64,000 nucleotides of DNA from Rubellimicrobium sp. CFH 75288 (lineage in GTDB: Bacteria > Pseudomonadota > Alphaproteobacteria > Rhodobacterales > Rhodobacteraceae): contig NZ_WYDP01000003.1 of the NCBI RefSeq assembly GCF_009904055.1, forward strand, positions 1-64,000, read 5' to 3'. The position numbers were made by a program, and so were the translations under genes. Position 1 is the first letter of the stretch. Each line of letters opens with the position of its first letter. Under the pieces are notes generated by a model, which was given only the letters and a program-made list of their open reading frames with translations, was not told where the DNA came from and searched no databases. Shown piece after piece: positions 19,064 to 29,327 of the stretch.

Positions 19064-19776
19064 GCGCGCGGCCCTGGGCACCGCGCCGATTCTGGACGCG
19101 CGTCGATGTTCTCGACTCCGAGGGCCTCTGGACCGTCGCTCTGGACGGCCGGCAGGTCCGCACGCCCGAAGGGGCGGTCCTGCGGCTGCCCACCCGTTCC
19201 TTTGCCGAGGCGGTCGCCGCCGAATGGCGGGCACAGGGCGAGAGGGTCGAGCCGCTGTCCATGCCCGCCACCCGCCTGGCCAATGCCGCGATCGACCGCG
19301 TCACCCCGAACCGCGGTCCGGTGGCGGCCGCCCTGGCGGCCTATGCCGAGACCGACCTTCTCTGCCACCGCGCCGACCGGCCCGAACGCCTCGTGCGGCG
19401 CCAGCGCGAGGGTTGGGACCCGATCCTCGCCTGGGCGGCCGAGACGCTGGGGGCGGATCTCTGCGCCGTCGAGGGGCTGATGCCTGCCCGGCAGCCGCCG
19501 GCCGATCTCGGCCGGTTGCGCGGCCTCGTGGAGGAGATGCCACCCTTTTCGCTGGCAGCGTTCCACGATCTGGTGACGCTCACCAGCTCGCTCCTGCTGG
19601 GGCTCGCGGTCGCAAAGGGGCGGCTGGACGCCGAGGAAGCCTGGTCCCTGTCGCGCCTGGACGAGGAGTTCCAGATGGAGGAATGGGGGCGCGACGAGGA
19701 GGCGGATGCTGCCGCGGCGGTCCGTCGGGCCGCCTTTCTGGATGCTGCCCGCCTGTGGGATCTGCTGCAGGTCTGA
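19060..19776 (+). CDS. ATP12-family F1-ATPase assembly chaperone
   Basis: The protein (238 residues) resembles ATP12, which in mitochondria chaperones the alpha subunit of F1-ATPase; alphaproteobacteria carry the bacterial counterpart. Matching features are RRFWTRVDVL, the VALDGRQVRTPEGAVLRLPT strand pair, EWRAQGERVEPLSMPATRLAN and the C-terminal helical region with LSRLDEEFQMEEWGRDEEAD. The ATG at 19060 overlaps the preceding stop by four bases; an in-frame start at 19000 lies inside the upstream gene. Confidence 0.9.
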   Translation: MSARPWAPRRFWTRVDVLDSEGLWTVALDGRQVRTPEGAVLRLPTRSFAEAVAAEWRAQGERVEPLSMPATRLANAAIDRVTPNRGPVAAALAAYAETDLLCHRADRPERLVRRQREGWDPILAWAAETLGADLCAVEGLMPARQPPADLGRLRGLVEEMPPFSLAAFHDLVTLTSSLLLGLAVAKGRLDAEEAWSLSRLDEEFQMEEWGRDEEADAAAAVRRAAFLDAARLWDLLQV

Positions 19777-19842
19777 CGCTGCGGCGGAAAGGCGACGAAT
19801 GCCTTGACCGGAGCGGAAGGATTCGCCCACTCTCGCCCAATC

Positions 19843-19860
19843 ATGAGGAAAAAACCTCAT
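19843..19860. promoter_or_regulatory. Dyad ATGAGG-N6-CCTCAT upstream of bztA
   Basis: ATGAGG (19843-19848) and CCTCAT (19855-19860) flank six adenines in the 169-base gap between the ATP12 gene and bztA. It is notable for its A-run in a G+C-rich background. It may be a weak terminator of the upstream genes or an operator for the bzt transporter. Confidence 0.4.
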
Positions 19861-19945
19861 CGAAGCCGTGGCCGTGTGAATGATGGCGCGGCAGGCCAGA
19901 TCGAGGCGTCGCATCCGGGCGGCGTCCAGAACAGGAGGGAGACGG

Positions 19946-20959
19946 ATGAGAGCAACCATGTGGGGGGCGGCCGCGCTGATCGTTGCAGCCGGCGCGGCGA
20001 GCGCGCAGACCCTGAACGACGTCCGCTCGCGCGGGGTGCTGAATTGTGGCGTCAACACGGGCCTGACCGGCTTTGCCGAGCCTGATGCCCAAGGTGTCTG
20101 GCAGGGCTTCGACGTGGACATCTGCCGGGCGGTCGCGGCGGCCGTCCTGAACGACCCGATGGCGGTCAACTTCGTCCCGACCACGGGGCAGACCCGCTTC
20201 ACCGCCCTGTCCTCGGGCGAGATCGACCTGCTCGCGCGGAACTCCACCTGGACCTTCTCGCGCGATACGGAATTGCGGCTCGATTTCGTGGCGGTCAACT
20301 ACTACGACGGGCAGGGCTTTCTCGTGCCGCGCGCGCTCGGCGTCGCCTCGGCGCAGGAACTCGACGGGGCCACGATCTGCATCCAGACCGGGACCACGAC
20401 CGAGCTGAACCTCGCGGACTTCTTCCGTGTCAACAACATCAGCTATGAACCCGTCCCGATCGCCAACGACGACGAGGGCCAGCAGCAGTACCTGGCCGGG
20501 GCCTGCGACGTGTACACGACCGATGCCTCGGGCCTTGCATCCGTCCGGGCGACCTTCGAGAATCCCGACGACCACGTGATCCTGCCCGAGATCATCTCCA
20601 AGGAGCCGCTGGGCCCCGTCGTGCGCCACGGCGACAACGAGTGGGCGGACCTGGTCAGGTGGGTGTTCTACGCCATGGTCGCGGCCGAGGAGCTGGGCAT
20701 CACGCAGGACAACGTGGCCGAGATGGCCTCTGCGCCGGGCGACAACCCGGAGATCAACCGTCTGCTGGGCACCGAGGATGAATACGGCACGATGATCGGC
20801 CTGGATGCCCAGTGGGCCGTCCGCGTGATCGAGGCCGTGGGCAATTACGGCGAGTCCTTCGAGCGGCATATCGGCGAGGGCTCTCCGATCGGTCTCGCGC
20901 GCGGGCTCAATGCGCAATGGACCGATGGCGGCCTGATCTACGCGCCGCCCTTCCGCTGA
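19946..20959 (+). CDS. bztA: Glutamate/glutamine/aspartate/asparagine ABC transporter, periplasmic binding protein
   Basis: BztA/AapJ-type binding protein (337 residues). A signal peptide ends near AGAASA-QTL (about residue 20). The mature protein has RGVLNCGVNTGLTGFAEPDA, GFDVDICRAVAAAVL, FTALSSGEIDLLARNSTWT and the C-terminal RGLNAQWTDGGLIYAPPFR, all typical of the Bzt/Aap family. The ATG at 19946 follows AGGAGGG. It is the first gene of bztABCD, which was characterised in Rhodobacter capsulatus, and is followed by a strong hairpin. Confidence 0.94.
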   Translation: MRATMWGAAALIVAAGAASAQTLNDVRSRGVLNCGVNTGLTGFAEPDAQGVWQGFDVDICRAVAAAVLNDPMAVNFVPTTGQTRFTALSSGEIDLLARNSTWTFSRDTELRLDFVAVNYYDGQGFLVPRALGVASAQELDGATICIQTGTTTELNLADFFRVNNISYEPVPIANDDEGQQQYLAGACDVYTTDASGLASVRATFENPDDHVILPEIISKEPLGPVVRHGDNEWADLVRWVFYAMVAAEELGITQDNVAEMASAPGDNPEINRLLGTEDEYGTMIGLDAQWAVRVIEAVGNYGESFERHIGEGSPIGLARGLNAQWTDGGLIYAPPFR

Positions 20960-20965
20960 GAGACC

Positions 20966-20994
20966 GGCACGGGCGGCCCCGTGCCGCCCGTGCC
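20966..20994 (+). promoter_or_regulatory. 12-bp perfect hairpin between bztA and bztB
   Basis: GGCACGGGCGGC (20966-20977) pairs perfectly with GCCGCCCGTGCC (20983-20994) around a 5-base loop. Hairpins in this position after a binding-protein gene typically reduce read-through or protect the upstream mRNA, so that the binding protein outnumbers the permease. Structure seen; effect inferred. Confidence 0.65.
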
Positions 20995-21028
20995 CCTCGG
21001 CCCCCCTCCCGCCGCGACGGAGGATGCC

Positions 21029-22252
21029 ATGACCGCCATTCCCGACAGGGCGCCCCCCCGCTTCCGTGCGGGCGATCTCCTCGGCGATGAACGCTGGCGC
21101 GGGCTGACCATCCAGGCGCTCGCTCTGGCGGCTCTCGGGCTTCTGGGCTGGTTCCTGATCTCCAACCTCGTCGCCAACCTCGCCGCGCTCGGCAAGCCCA
21201 TCGACTTCTCGTTCCTGTGGCGGCGGGCAGGATACGACATCAACCAGCGGCTGATCCCCTATACCAGCGACGATCCGCACTGGCGCGCGGCGGTGGTGGG
21301 GATGCTCAACACGCTGCTGGTGGCGGTGCTGGGCTGCATCGCGGCCACGATCTTCGGCGTGATCGCGGGGGTGCTGCGGCTGTCGCGGAACTGGCTCGTC
21401 TCGCTGCTGATGGCCGCCTATGTCGAGGGGTTCCGCAACGTGCCCCTGGTGCTGTGGATCATCGTCACCTTTTCCGTGCTGGTCCACGCGACGCCCGCGC
21501 CGGCCGCGTTCCGGGGCGAGGAGGCCGAGGCGTCGATGCTGTTCGGCCTCGTGGCTATCACCAACCGCGGCACCTATCTTCCCCGGCCGGTCTGGGGCGA
21601 CGGCTCGGCCCTGCTCCTGCTGGTCGTGGCGCTGTCGGTCGTCGCCGTCTGGGTCTGGCGGCGTCTGGCGCGTCGGCGGCAGGAGGAGACGGGTCAGCCC
21701 CTGCCGGTGCTCTGGGTTTCGCTGGCGATCCTTCTGGTCCCGCCCGCTCTCGCCTTTCTGGCCCTGGGGCGGCCGCTGAGCTTCGACGTGCCCGCCGTCC
21801 GCGAGACGGGCATTGCCAACTTCCAGGGCGGCATCGCCGTGCTCAACAGCTTCATGGCCCTGTGGCTGGCGCTGTCGCTCTATACCGGGGCGTTCATCGC
21901 CGAGATCGTCCGCGCCGGCATCCTGTCGGTGTCGCGCGGGCAGACGGAGGCGGCCTATGCGCTGGGTCTGAGGCCGGGCCGGACCATGCGCCTCGTGATC
22001 CTGCCGCAGGCGCTGCGGGTGATCGTGCCGCCGCTGATCTCTCAGTTCCTGAACCTCACCAAGAACTCGTCGCTGGCCATCGCGGTGGGCTACATGGACA
22101 TCCGCGCCACGCTGGGGGGCATCACCATCAACCAGACGGGGCGCGAGTTCGAGGGGATGCTGCTGCTGGCGGGCTTCTACCTCACGGTGAGCCTCGTCAT
22201 CTCGGGGCTGATGAACGTCTACAACCGCCGCGTGGCCATCAAGGAGCGCTGA
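21029..22252 (+). CDS. bztB: Glutamate-type amino acid ABC transporter, permease BztB
   Basis: Inner-membrane permease (407 residues), one half of the BztB-BztC pore. Multiple hydrophobic helices are seen, with a large periplasmic insert between the first helices and the core as in the family. The ATPase-contacting EAA loop reads QTEAAYALGLRPGRTMRLVI followed by LPQALRVIVPPL. The ATG at 21029 follows GGAGG; a reading from 20981 runs through the hairpin. bztC starts one base after its stop. Confidence 0.93.
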   Translation: MTAIPDRAPPRFRAGDLLGDERWRGLTIQALALAALGLLGWFLISNLVANLAALGKPIDFSFLWRRAGYDINQRLIPYTSDDPHWRAAVVGMLNTLLVAVLGCIAATIFGVIAGVLRLSRNWLVSLLMAAYVEGFRNVPLVLWIIVTFSVLVHATPAPAAFRGEEAEASMLFGLVAITNRGTYLPRPVWGDGSALLLLVVALSVVAVWVWRRLARRRQEETGQPLPVLWVSLAILLVPPALAFLALGRPLSFDVPAVRETGIANFQGGIAVLNSFMALWLALSLYTGAFIAEIVRAGILSVSRGQTEAAYALGLRPGRTMRLVILPQALRVIVPPLISQFLNLTKNSSLAIAVGYMDIRATLGGITINQTGREFEGMLLLAGFYLTVSLVISGLMNVYNRRVAIKER

Positions 22253-22253
22253 C

Positions 22254-23582
22254 GTGTCGGACACCCATGCCCGCACCGTCGCCTTTTCCCGCGACACGAT
22301 GCTGCCTCCGGTCCCGCCGCCCGTCCGCGAGACGGGGGCCGTGCGCTGGCTGCGCGAGAACCTTCTGGGGGGGCCGCTCAACGTCGCGCTCACCGTGCTG
22401 TCGCTTGTGGCGATCTGGTGGGCGCTGAGCGGGTTCCTGCCCTGGGCCTGGCGGGGGATCTGGGACGCCTCGAGCCTGACGGAATGCCGCGCGCGGCGCG
22501 ACGAACTCTATGGGCCGGGTGTGCCGGCCGCCTGCTGGGCCATCATCGCCGAGCGCTGGCCGCAGCTCGTGTTCGGGTTCTATCCGCAATCGGGCTACTG
22601 GCGGCCGCCCGTCGCGCTGGCGGTGTTCCTGGTGGCGGTGATGCCGGTGCTGTTTCCGTCCCTGCCGCGGCGGATGCTGTGGCTGCTGCCGCCCGCGCCC
22701 TTCGTGATCTACTGGCTGCTCTGGGGCGGATCGCTCTGGGGGCCGGCCACGGTGGCGGCCGGGTTCGCGCTGGGCTGGGGCGTCTGGCTGCTGGCGCGGC
22801 GGGGCGGGGCGGGGGCGGGCCTCGCGCTGGCGGCGGGGGTCGCGGCGGCGGCACTCTGGTGGTGGTGGATCGCCGGGCCCCTGGCCGGAACGCTGGCGCG
22901 GGGGGTGCCGCTCGCGCTCCAGCCGGTTCTGTCCAAGGACATGGGCGGCTTTACCCTGAGCTTCGTGATCGGGCTGTCGGCGATCGTGCTGTCGCTGCCG
23001 CTCGGCGTGCTGCTCGCGCTCGCGCGGCGGTCGGAGATGCCGATCATCTCCACCGTGGCGGTGGTCTATATCGAGATCATCCGGGGCGTGCCGCTGATCG
23101 TGTGGCTGTTCACGGCGCAGCTTCTGCTCAACTACTTCCTGCCGCGGGGCACGAATTTCGACCTGATGCTGCGCGTCATCATCATGGTGACGCTCTTCGC
23201 CGCCGCCTATCTGGCCGAGGTGATCCGCGGCGGGCTGGCCGCGCTGCCCAAGGGCCAGTTCGAGGCGGCCGATGCCTTGGGCCTGGGCTACTGGCAGTCC
23301 ATGCGCCTTGTGGTCCTGCCGCAGGCGCTCAAGATCTCGATCCCCGGCATCGTCAACACGTTCATCGGGCTCTTCAAGGACACCACGCTGGTCGCGTTCA
23401 TCGGGATGTTCGACCCGATCGGGCTGACGGGTTCCATCCGCGCGACGACGGCGTGGAACGGCATCTACTGGGAGCCCTATGTCTTCATCGCCATCGTGTT
23501 CTTTGTCGTCTGCTACGCCATGTCGCGCTATTCCATCTGGCTCGAGCGCCGGCTGGAGCGCGAGCACCGTCCCGCCACCTAA
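22254..23582 (+). CDS. bztC: Glutamate-type amino acid ABC transporter, permease BztC
   Basis: Second permease subunit (442 residues). About eight or more hydrophobic segments, a periplasmic domain near residues 70-110, and the EAA loop [20 protein letters not shown] followed by [12 protein letters not shown]. The start is GTG at 22254, one base after the bztB stop. The order bztA-B-C-D and the long N-terminal region match the Rhodobacter transporter. Confidence 0.93.
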   Translation: MSDTHARTVAFSRDTMLPPVPPPVRETGAVRWLRENLLGGPLNVALTVLSLVAIWWALSGFLPWAWRGIWDASSLTECRARRDELYGPGVPAACWAIIAERWPQLVFGFYPQSGYWRPPVALAVFLVAVMPVLFPSLPRRMLWLLPPAPFVIYWLLWGGSLWGPATVAAGFALGWGVWLLARRGGAGAGLALAAGVAAAALWWWWIAGPLAGTLARGVPLALQPVLSKDMGGFTLSFVIGLSAIVLSLPLGVLLALARRSEMPIISTVAVVYIEIIRGVPLIVWLFTAQLLLNYFLPRGTNFDLMLRVIIMVTLFAAAYLAEVIRGGLAALPKGQFEAADALGLGYWQSMRLVVLPQALKISIPGIVNTFIGLFKDTTLVAFIGMFDPIGLTGSIRATTAWNGIYWEPYVFIAIVFFVVCYAMSRYSIWLERRLEREHRPAT

Positions 23583-23604
23583 ACCCCTTCCGCCGGAGAG
23601 ACCC

Positions 23605-24387
<783 letters not shown>

Positions 24388-24439
24388 GCGCCGCAGCGCA
24401 TGGGGCGGGCGCGCGGGGCGTCCGTGGCGGTGAGGCCGG

Positions 24440-24488
24440 GGGCGCATGGCGCCCTTCCCCGCCAGGGGGAGGGGGGCGATTCGCCCCC
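24440..24488. terminator. Tandem hairpins between bztD and the convergent sixA-type gene
   Basis: Two stems lie in the 138-base convergent gap: GGGCGC/GCGCCC (24440-24445 with 24449-24454) and GGGGGCG/CGCCCCC (24472-24478 with 24482-24488), each with a 3-base loop. As palindromes they could act in both directions to end the bzt operon and the opposite-strand argB-side operon. No T-runs. Confidence 0.5.
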
Positions 24489-24525
24489 GGCCTCCTCCGT
24501 ATAGCACCGGGGGGTTAAGATCCGG

Positions 24526-25050
24526 TTAACGCGGCCGGCCCTCCCGCGGCAGGTCGGCGGGGACGGCAAAGGCGTGGACCCGGCCTTGGCCGTCGCGCAG
24601 GGCGGACCAGTCGGCCATGGCGAAGTCGAGCACGGCGACGGCGCAGGTCGGGTAGTCGTGCCAGCGCGCGTGGTCCGGCGCGCGGCGGGCAAGACGCGCG
24701 GCGAGCTGTCCGAGGCCGGGATTGTGCCCGACCAGCGCGAGCGGCGAGGCGGTCGCTTCGGCCTCGAGAAGGGACACCATCGCCTCGGGGGTCGCGTGGT
24801 AGAGGGCGGCGCGATGCTCGACCTCGGGCGCGGGGCTCCAGGCGGGCAGCATGAGGGCCAGCGTCTCGCGCGTGCGGACGGCGTCCGAGCACAGGACGCG
24901 GGCGGGCACGGCGCCCTGCGCGGCGATCCAGACGCCCATGCGCGGCGCGTCGCGCCGGCCGCGCCGGTTGAGGGGGCGGGCATGGTCGGGCAGCGTCGGG
25001 TCGCCCCAGTCGGACTTGGCGTGCCGGATGAGGACAAGGCGCAGGGTCAT
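24526..25050 (-). CDS. SixA-type histidine phosphatase
   Basis: Small histidine phosphatase (174 residues). The N-terminal LVLIRHAKSDWGDPTLPDHA has the catalytic RHAK-S-W pattern of SixA; VLCSDAVRTRETLALM supplies the second phosphate-binding Arg, and LALVGHNPGLGQLAARLA has the second catalytic His. SixA proteins dephosphorylate phosphohistidine on PTS-type or phosphorelay proteins; the partner here is unknown. Its start overlaps the stop of the ferredoxin-like gene by four bases, so it ends the argB-side operon. Confidence 0.88.
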   Translation of the reverse strand: MTLRLVLIRHAKSDWGDPTLPDHARPLNRRGRRDAPRMGVWIAAQGAVPARVLCSDAVRTRETLALMLPAWSPAPEVEHRAALYHATPEAMVSLLEAEATASPLALVGHNPGLGQLAARLARRAPDHARWHDYPTCAVAVLDFAMADWSALRDGQGRVHAFAVPADLPREGRPR

Positions 25051-25742
25051 GGGTGGAAGGCCCTCATGTGAAAGGCCGCCTGGGCGGCGGGGCGACGGCC
25101 CTGTCCGACGGGGCAGGCGCGGCGGACCCGGCAGCCATCCGTCCGGCATGGCACCCCCGCAGGGCCGTCGAGAAAGGCATGGCAGGCAGGCACGTCGTAG
25201 CCCGCCGCCGTGAGCGCGCGGGGCGGGCAGGCGGAAAGGCAGGGAGCGGGGCAGCCCTGGCAGGGTGGGCTCTCGGCCGGCGGAGGCGGGGCCGGGTCTG
25301 GGAGCAGGACCGCACCGCGCAGCGACACCCAGAGGCCCGCCGTGTTGTCCACCAGAAGGCCCACGGGAGAGGACCAGATCCGCCCCGTCCGCAGCGCCCA
25401 AGCAATGAAGGGCCGCCAGGGGGGACCGCCGAAGGGAAAGGCCGCCTTCCCCCCCAGCGCGCAGGCGAGCCGCCCGATGACCCGGTGCGACCAGCGGTCG
25501 AGCGGGTCTGGGCGGCCGTCCCCCGCCTCGGGCGAGGCGGAGAAGCGGGTCCAGAAGCCGGGCTCGTCCGGGGCGAGAAGGGCGGCCGAGCGCAGGCGCG
25601 GGGGCAGGCCGTCCCCGGCCTCGAGCGGGGCGATTCCGGCCAGCCGCAGGCCGTGGGGGGCAGCCAGAGCGGCGAGGCGGGCGAAGGGGTCGGCGCCCGG
25701 CGGCGGGGCGGCGGGAAGGCCTTGGTCCGCCGCGCGCTCCAT
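25047..25742 (-). CDS. Ferredoxin-like iron-sulfur protein
   Basis: The protein (231 residues) has a C-terminal Cys-rich region: CQGCPAPCLSACP gives the C-x2-C-x3-C-x3-CP pattern of a 4Fe-4S ferredoxin, and further Cys follow in CHAFL, CRTDGCRVRRACP. The first 140 residues lack a recognisable domain, although the segment LLVDNTAGLWVSLRG before the cluster recalls QueG-type proteins. A redox or maturation function is likely, but the substrate is unknown. It overlaps the upstream argB stop by one base and the downstream phosphatase start by four. Confidence 0.75.
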   Translation of the reverse strand: MERAADQGLPAAPPPGADPFARLAALAAPHGLRLAGIAPLEAGDGLPPRLRSAALLAPDEPGFWTRFSASPEAGDGRPDPLDRWSHRVIGRLACALGGKAAFPFGGPPWRPFIAWALRTGRIWSSPVGLLVDNTAGLWVSLRGAVLLPDPAPPPPAESPPCQGCPAPCLSACPPRALTAAGYDVPACHAFLDGPAGVPCRTDGCRVRRACPVGQGRRPAAQAAFHMRAFHP

Positions 25743-26620
25743 TACCGCCGCCGGCGCCGGGCGTCCGATTCGGGGCCGCGCACGATGGTGCCCGCGCCCG
25801 CATCGGTGAAGAGTTCGATCAGCGCGGCATTGGGCAGGCGGCCGTCGAGAATGACGGCGGCGCGCACGCCGGCCTCGAGCGCGTAGAGGGCGGTCTCGGC
25901 CTTGGGGATCATGCCGCCCGTCACAGTTCCGTCCGCGATCAGGGCACGCAGCCCCTCGGCCGTCAGTTCGCGCAGGACCTCTCCCGTGCGGTCCTTGACG
26001 CCGGGCACGTCCGTGAGCAGCAGCAGCCGGTCGGCGCGCAGGGCCCCCGCGATGGCGCCTGCGGCCGTGTCGCCATTGACGTTGAACGTCTCGTTGTCGG
26101 CGGTGCCCGTGGCGACGGGGGCGACGACGGGGATGATCCCGGCGGCCGTGAGGTCGCGCAGGACCTGGACGTTCATCTCGACCGGGCGGCCGACGAAGCC
26201 CAGTTCGGGGTCGTCGGCCTCGCACACCATGAGGTCGTCGTCCTTGCCGGAGATGCCGACCGCGCGGCCGCCCGCATCGTTGATGGCCTGGACGATGCGC
26301 TTGTTGACGAGGCCGGACAGGATCATCTCGACCACCTCCACGGTGGCCCGGTCGGTCACGCGCTTGCCGCGCACGAAGGCCGATTCGATGCCCAGCTTGT
26401 CGAGCATGGCATTGATCATGGGGCCGCCCCCATGGACCACGACGGGGTTGATGCCGACCTGGCGCATCAGCACCATGTCGCGCGCGAAGAGCGCCATGGC
26501 GGCGTCGTCGCCCATGGCGTTGCCGCCGAACTTCACCACCACGGTCGCGCCCGAATAGCGCTGAAGGTAGGGCAGCGCCTCGGACAGGGTGCGGGCGGTG
26601 GCGATCCAGTCGCGGTTCAT
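25742..26620 (-). CDS. argB: Acetylglutamate kinase
   Basis: ArgB (292 residues) phosphorylates N-acetylglutamate in arginine biosynthesis. [10 protein letters not shown] is the N-terminal kinase motif, followed by [58 protein letters not shown] and [19 protein letters not shown]. An extra 42-residue in-frame extension to 26746 lies within engB; the ATG at 26620 gives the normal length. Confidence 0.96.
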   Translation of the reverse strand: MNRDWIATARTLSEALPYLQRYSGATVVVKFGGNAMGDDAAMALFARDMVLMRQVGINPVVVHGGGPMINAMLDKLGIESAFVRGKRVTDRATVEVVEMILSGLVNKRIVQAINDAGGRAVGISGKDDDLMVCEADDPELGFVGRPVEMNVQVLRDLTAAGIIPVVAPVATGTADNETFNVNGDTAAGAIAGALRADRLLLLTDVPGVKDRTGEVLRELTAEGLRALIADGTVTGGMIPKAETALYALEAGVRAAVILDGRLPNAALIELFTDAGAGTIVRGPESDARRRRR

Positions 26621-26630
26621 GGGCGGGCCT

Positions 26631-27278
26631 TCAGGCGATGGCGGCAATGGCGGCGCGGAGCGTGGGGATGCCCTCGCCCGTCTCGGAGGAGGTGACGACG
26701 AGCTCGGGATAGGCGGCCGGATGGGCGCGCAGGGCGGCGCGTACACCCTCCAGCGTGGCGGCCCGCACGCGGGGTCCGATCTTGTCGGCCTTGGTCAGCA
26801 CGGCCTGGAAGGGGACGGCGGCGCGGTCGAGAAGCGACAGGATCTCCGCGTCGGCGGCCTTGATCCCGTGGCGCGAGTCGATCAGCACGAAGGCCCGCCG
26901 CAAGGAGGGGCGGCCCGAGAGGTAGTCGCGCAGCAGCGCCTGCCAGCGGCGGACCACGGCGAGCGGCGCCTCGGCATAGCCGTAGCCGGGCAGGTCCACG
27001 AGGTAGTGGCTGGAGCCCAGCGCGAAGAAGTTCACCTCCTGCGTGCGGCCGGGTGTGTTGGAGGCGCGGGCGAGCCCCTTGCGGCCGGCGAGCGCGTTGA
27101 TGAGGCTCGACTTGCCGACATTGGAGCGGCCGGCGAAGCAGATCTCGGCCCGGTCGGGCGGCGGCAGGCCGTCCATGGCGACGGCGCCCTTGAGGAAGTC
27201 GATGGGCCCCGCGAACAGGAGCCGCCCGCGCTCGGCCGCCTCCGGGTCGGGGGCGGGCGCCTCGGGGAAGGGGAGCAT
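26631..27278 (-). CDS. engB: Ribosome-biogenesis GTPase EngB (YsxC/YihA)
   Basis: EngB (215 residues) is an essential GTPase in 50S assembly. The G motifs are visible: [12 protein letters not shown] (50-61), [30 protein letters not shown] and the C-terminal SSETGEG. The ATG at 27278 overlaps the yidC stop by one base. The yidC-engB-argB order is common in Rhodobacterales. Confidence 0.95.
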   Translation of the reverse strand: MLPFPEAPAPDPEAAERGRLLFAGPIDFLKGAVAMDGLPPPDRAEICFAGRSNVGKSSLINALAGRKGLARASNTPGRTQEVNFFALGSSHYLVDLPGYGYAEAPLAVVRRWQALLRDYLSGRPSLRRAFVLIDSRHGIKAADAEILSLLDRAAVPFQAVLTKADKIGPRVRAATLEGVRAALRAHPAAYPELVVTSSETGEGIPTLRAAIAAIA

Positions 27279-29158
27279 CACTTGCCCTTGGGCGGCTCGG
27301 GCCCGTTGGCGGGCCGGGGGGCCTTGCGGAAGCCGTCGCGGATGTTGCCGAAGATGTCGGGTCGCGTCCCGTGGCTCCACATGATGAGGTATTGCTGGAT
27401 GAAGGTGATGATGTTGTTGGCGATCCAGTAGAGCACGAGGCCCGAGGCGAAGCTGCCCAGCATGAACATGAAGATCCAGGGCATCCAGGCAAAGATCATC
27501 CGCTGGGTCGGGTCGGGGGGCAGGGGGTTCAGCTTCTGCTGGAGCCACATGGAGATGCCGAGAAAGATCGGCAGCACGCCCAGAGAGAAGATGAAGAAGA
27601 ACGAATCCTGTCCCGGCGTGCCCCAGGGCAGGAGGCCGAACAGGTTGAGGATCGAGGTCGGATCGGGCGCGGACAGGTCACGGATCCACAGGATCCACGG
27701 GGCGTGGCGCAGCTCGATCGTGACGAAGATCACCTTGTAGAGGGCGAAGAAGATCGGGATCTGGATCAGGATGGGCAGGCAGCCCGCGGCCGGGTTCACC
27801 TTGTTGTCCCGGTAGAGCTTCATGATCCCCTGCTGGAGCGCCTGGCGGTCGTCGCCCACCTTCTCGCGCAGCGCCTCCATCTGGGGCTGGAGTTCCTTCA
27901 TGCGCGCCATGGCGGCATAGGACTTCCAGGCGAGCGGCAGGACCAGCGCCTTGATGACCACGGTCAGGCCGATGATGGCCCAGCCCATGTTGCCGATCAG
28001 CAGCTTGAGGTGGTGGAGCAGCCAGAACATGGGCTTGGTCAGGAACCAGAACCAGCCCCAGTCGATCGAGTCCACGAAGCGGTAGACGCCCGCGCGCTGA
28101 TAGTCGCGGATGGTCGCCCATTCCTTGGCGCCGGCGAAGATCATGGTGCTGTATTCGAGTGCCGCACCCGGGGCGAGCGTCTCGGGCGTCTTGCGCGCGA
28201 GCGTCTGGAACACGTCCTGACCGGGGATGAAGCGCGCGACCGAGCGGAAGGGGGTGCCCGGCTCGGGGATGAGGGTGGTCATCCAGTACTTGTCGGTAAA
28301 GCCGATCCAGCCGTTCTGCGTCACCTCCACGGCCTCCTGGCGGGAGCCGTCGGGGGCGGGGTCGAGGTCGGGCAGGTTGCCGTAGCTGATCTCCTGCAGG
28401 CGGCCGTCGGACATGCGCACGACGCCCTCGTGCAGGATGAAGAAGCCGCTGGTCGGCTCGCGCCCGTCGCGGGCGATGAAGCCGTAGGGCGAGAGGGTGA
28501 CGGCCGTGTCGCCCGTGTTCTCCACCCGGTCGGCGACCGTGAACATGAAGTTCTCGTCCACGCTGATCGTGCGCACGAAGGTGAGCCCCGCGCCGTTGTC
28601 CCATTCGAGGGTCACGGGATCGGCGGGCGTGAGCGTGGCGAGAACGGGCGCGTCGGCGCGCGGGCTGCCCTCCTCGGGCGGGATGTCGGTCGGGGGTGCG
28701 CCGTCGCGCAGCCGCCAGAGCGTGTCGGGGCCAGGCGTGGCGTCGGGCCCGAGCCCCTCTCCCCCGGCCCAGCCCTGGACCACGTAATAGGGGAAGGCCG
28801 AGCCCGGCGGCGTGAGAAGCCGCACGAGCGCCGGATCGTCGAGCGTGACGCGGTAGCCGCGCAGGGCGAGGTCGTCGAGCCTGGCGCCGCGCAGCGACAG
28901 CGAGCCGGTCAGCGAGGGCGTCTCGATGGCGATGCGCGGCGCCTCGATCGCGGGACCGCCCTCCAGCGCGGCCCCGAGCGCGGCGCCCGGCTCGCCGGCA
29001 TCGGGCGCTGCGACTTCGGCGGGCACGGTGCCGGCGGTCACGGTCGAGGGGTCGGGGCTCGGGGCCTGCTCCGGCGGCGGAAAGATCAGGAACCACGTCA
29101 GGATGACGAGAAAGCTGAGCGCCGTCGCCAGGATGAGGTTCTTGTTCTGGTCGTCCAT
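27278..29158 (-). CDS. yidC: Membrane protein insertase YidC
   Basis: YidC (626 residues) inserts and folds inner-membrane proteins with or without SecYEG. It starts [20 protein letters not shown] with the first membrane helix, has a long periplasmic beta domain (about residues 60-360) and the conserved C-terminal five-helix region ([60 protein letters not shown]). A GTG at 29167 could add three residues. It follows an EAL-domain gene, with engB downstream. Confidence 0.96.
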   Translation of the reverse strand: MDDQNKNLILATALSFLVILTWFLIFPPPEQAPSPDPSTVTAGTVPAEVAAPDAGEPGAALGAALEGGPAIEAPRIAIETPSLTGSLSLRGARLDDLALRGYRVTLDDPALVRLLTPPGSAFPYYVVQGWAGGEGLGPDATPGPDTLWRLRDGAPPTDIPPEEGSPRADAPVLATLTPADPVTLEWDNGAGLTFVRTISVDENFMFTVADRVENTGDTAVTLSPYGFIARDGREPTSGFFILHEGVVRMSDGRLQEISYGNLPDLDPAPDGSRQEAVEVTQNGWIGFTDKYWMTTLIPEPGTPFRSVARFIPGQDVFQTLARKTPETLAPGAALEYSTMIFAGAKEWATIRDYQRAGVYRFVDSIDWGWFWFLTKPMFWLLHHLKLLIGNMGWAIIGLTVVIKALVLPLAWKSYAAMARMKELQPQMEALREKVGDDRQALQQGIMKLYRDNKVNPAAGCLPILIQIPIFFALYKVIFVTIELRHAPWILWIRDLSAPDPTSILNLFGLLPWGTPGQDSFFFIFSLGVLPIFLGISMWLQQKLNPLPPDPTQRMIFAWMPWIFMFMLGSFASGLVLYWIANNIITFIQQYLIMWSHGTRPDIFGNIRDGFRKAPRPANGPEPPKGK

Positions 29159-29190
29159 CGGAGTCACGCAGGCCGCTCGGGGATCGAGTG

Positions 29191-29219
29191 CTTCAAGACC
29201 CGACAGGCCGAAAGGTCAA
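29191..29219 (-). promoter_or_regulatory. Possible promoter upstream of yidC
   Basis: On the minus strand TTGACC (29219-29214) is followed after 17 bases by TTGAAG (29196-29191). The -35 is good and the -10 poor. It lies in the 169-base gap between the EAL gene and yidC and would allow yidC to be expressed apart from the EAL gene. Confidence 0.3.
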
Positions 29220-29327
29220 GCGCTTTCGCCCCCCGGGCGGCACCGCGCCGCGCGCCACCCCGTGCCGGACGCGATCAACCTTTCGTGCCGCAGGCACCCT
29301 GTGACGTCCGGCCGCGCGGCGACCCCG

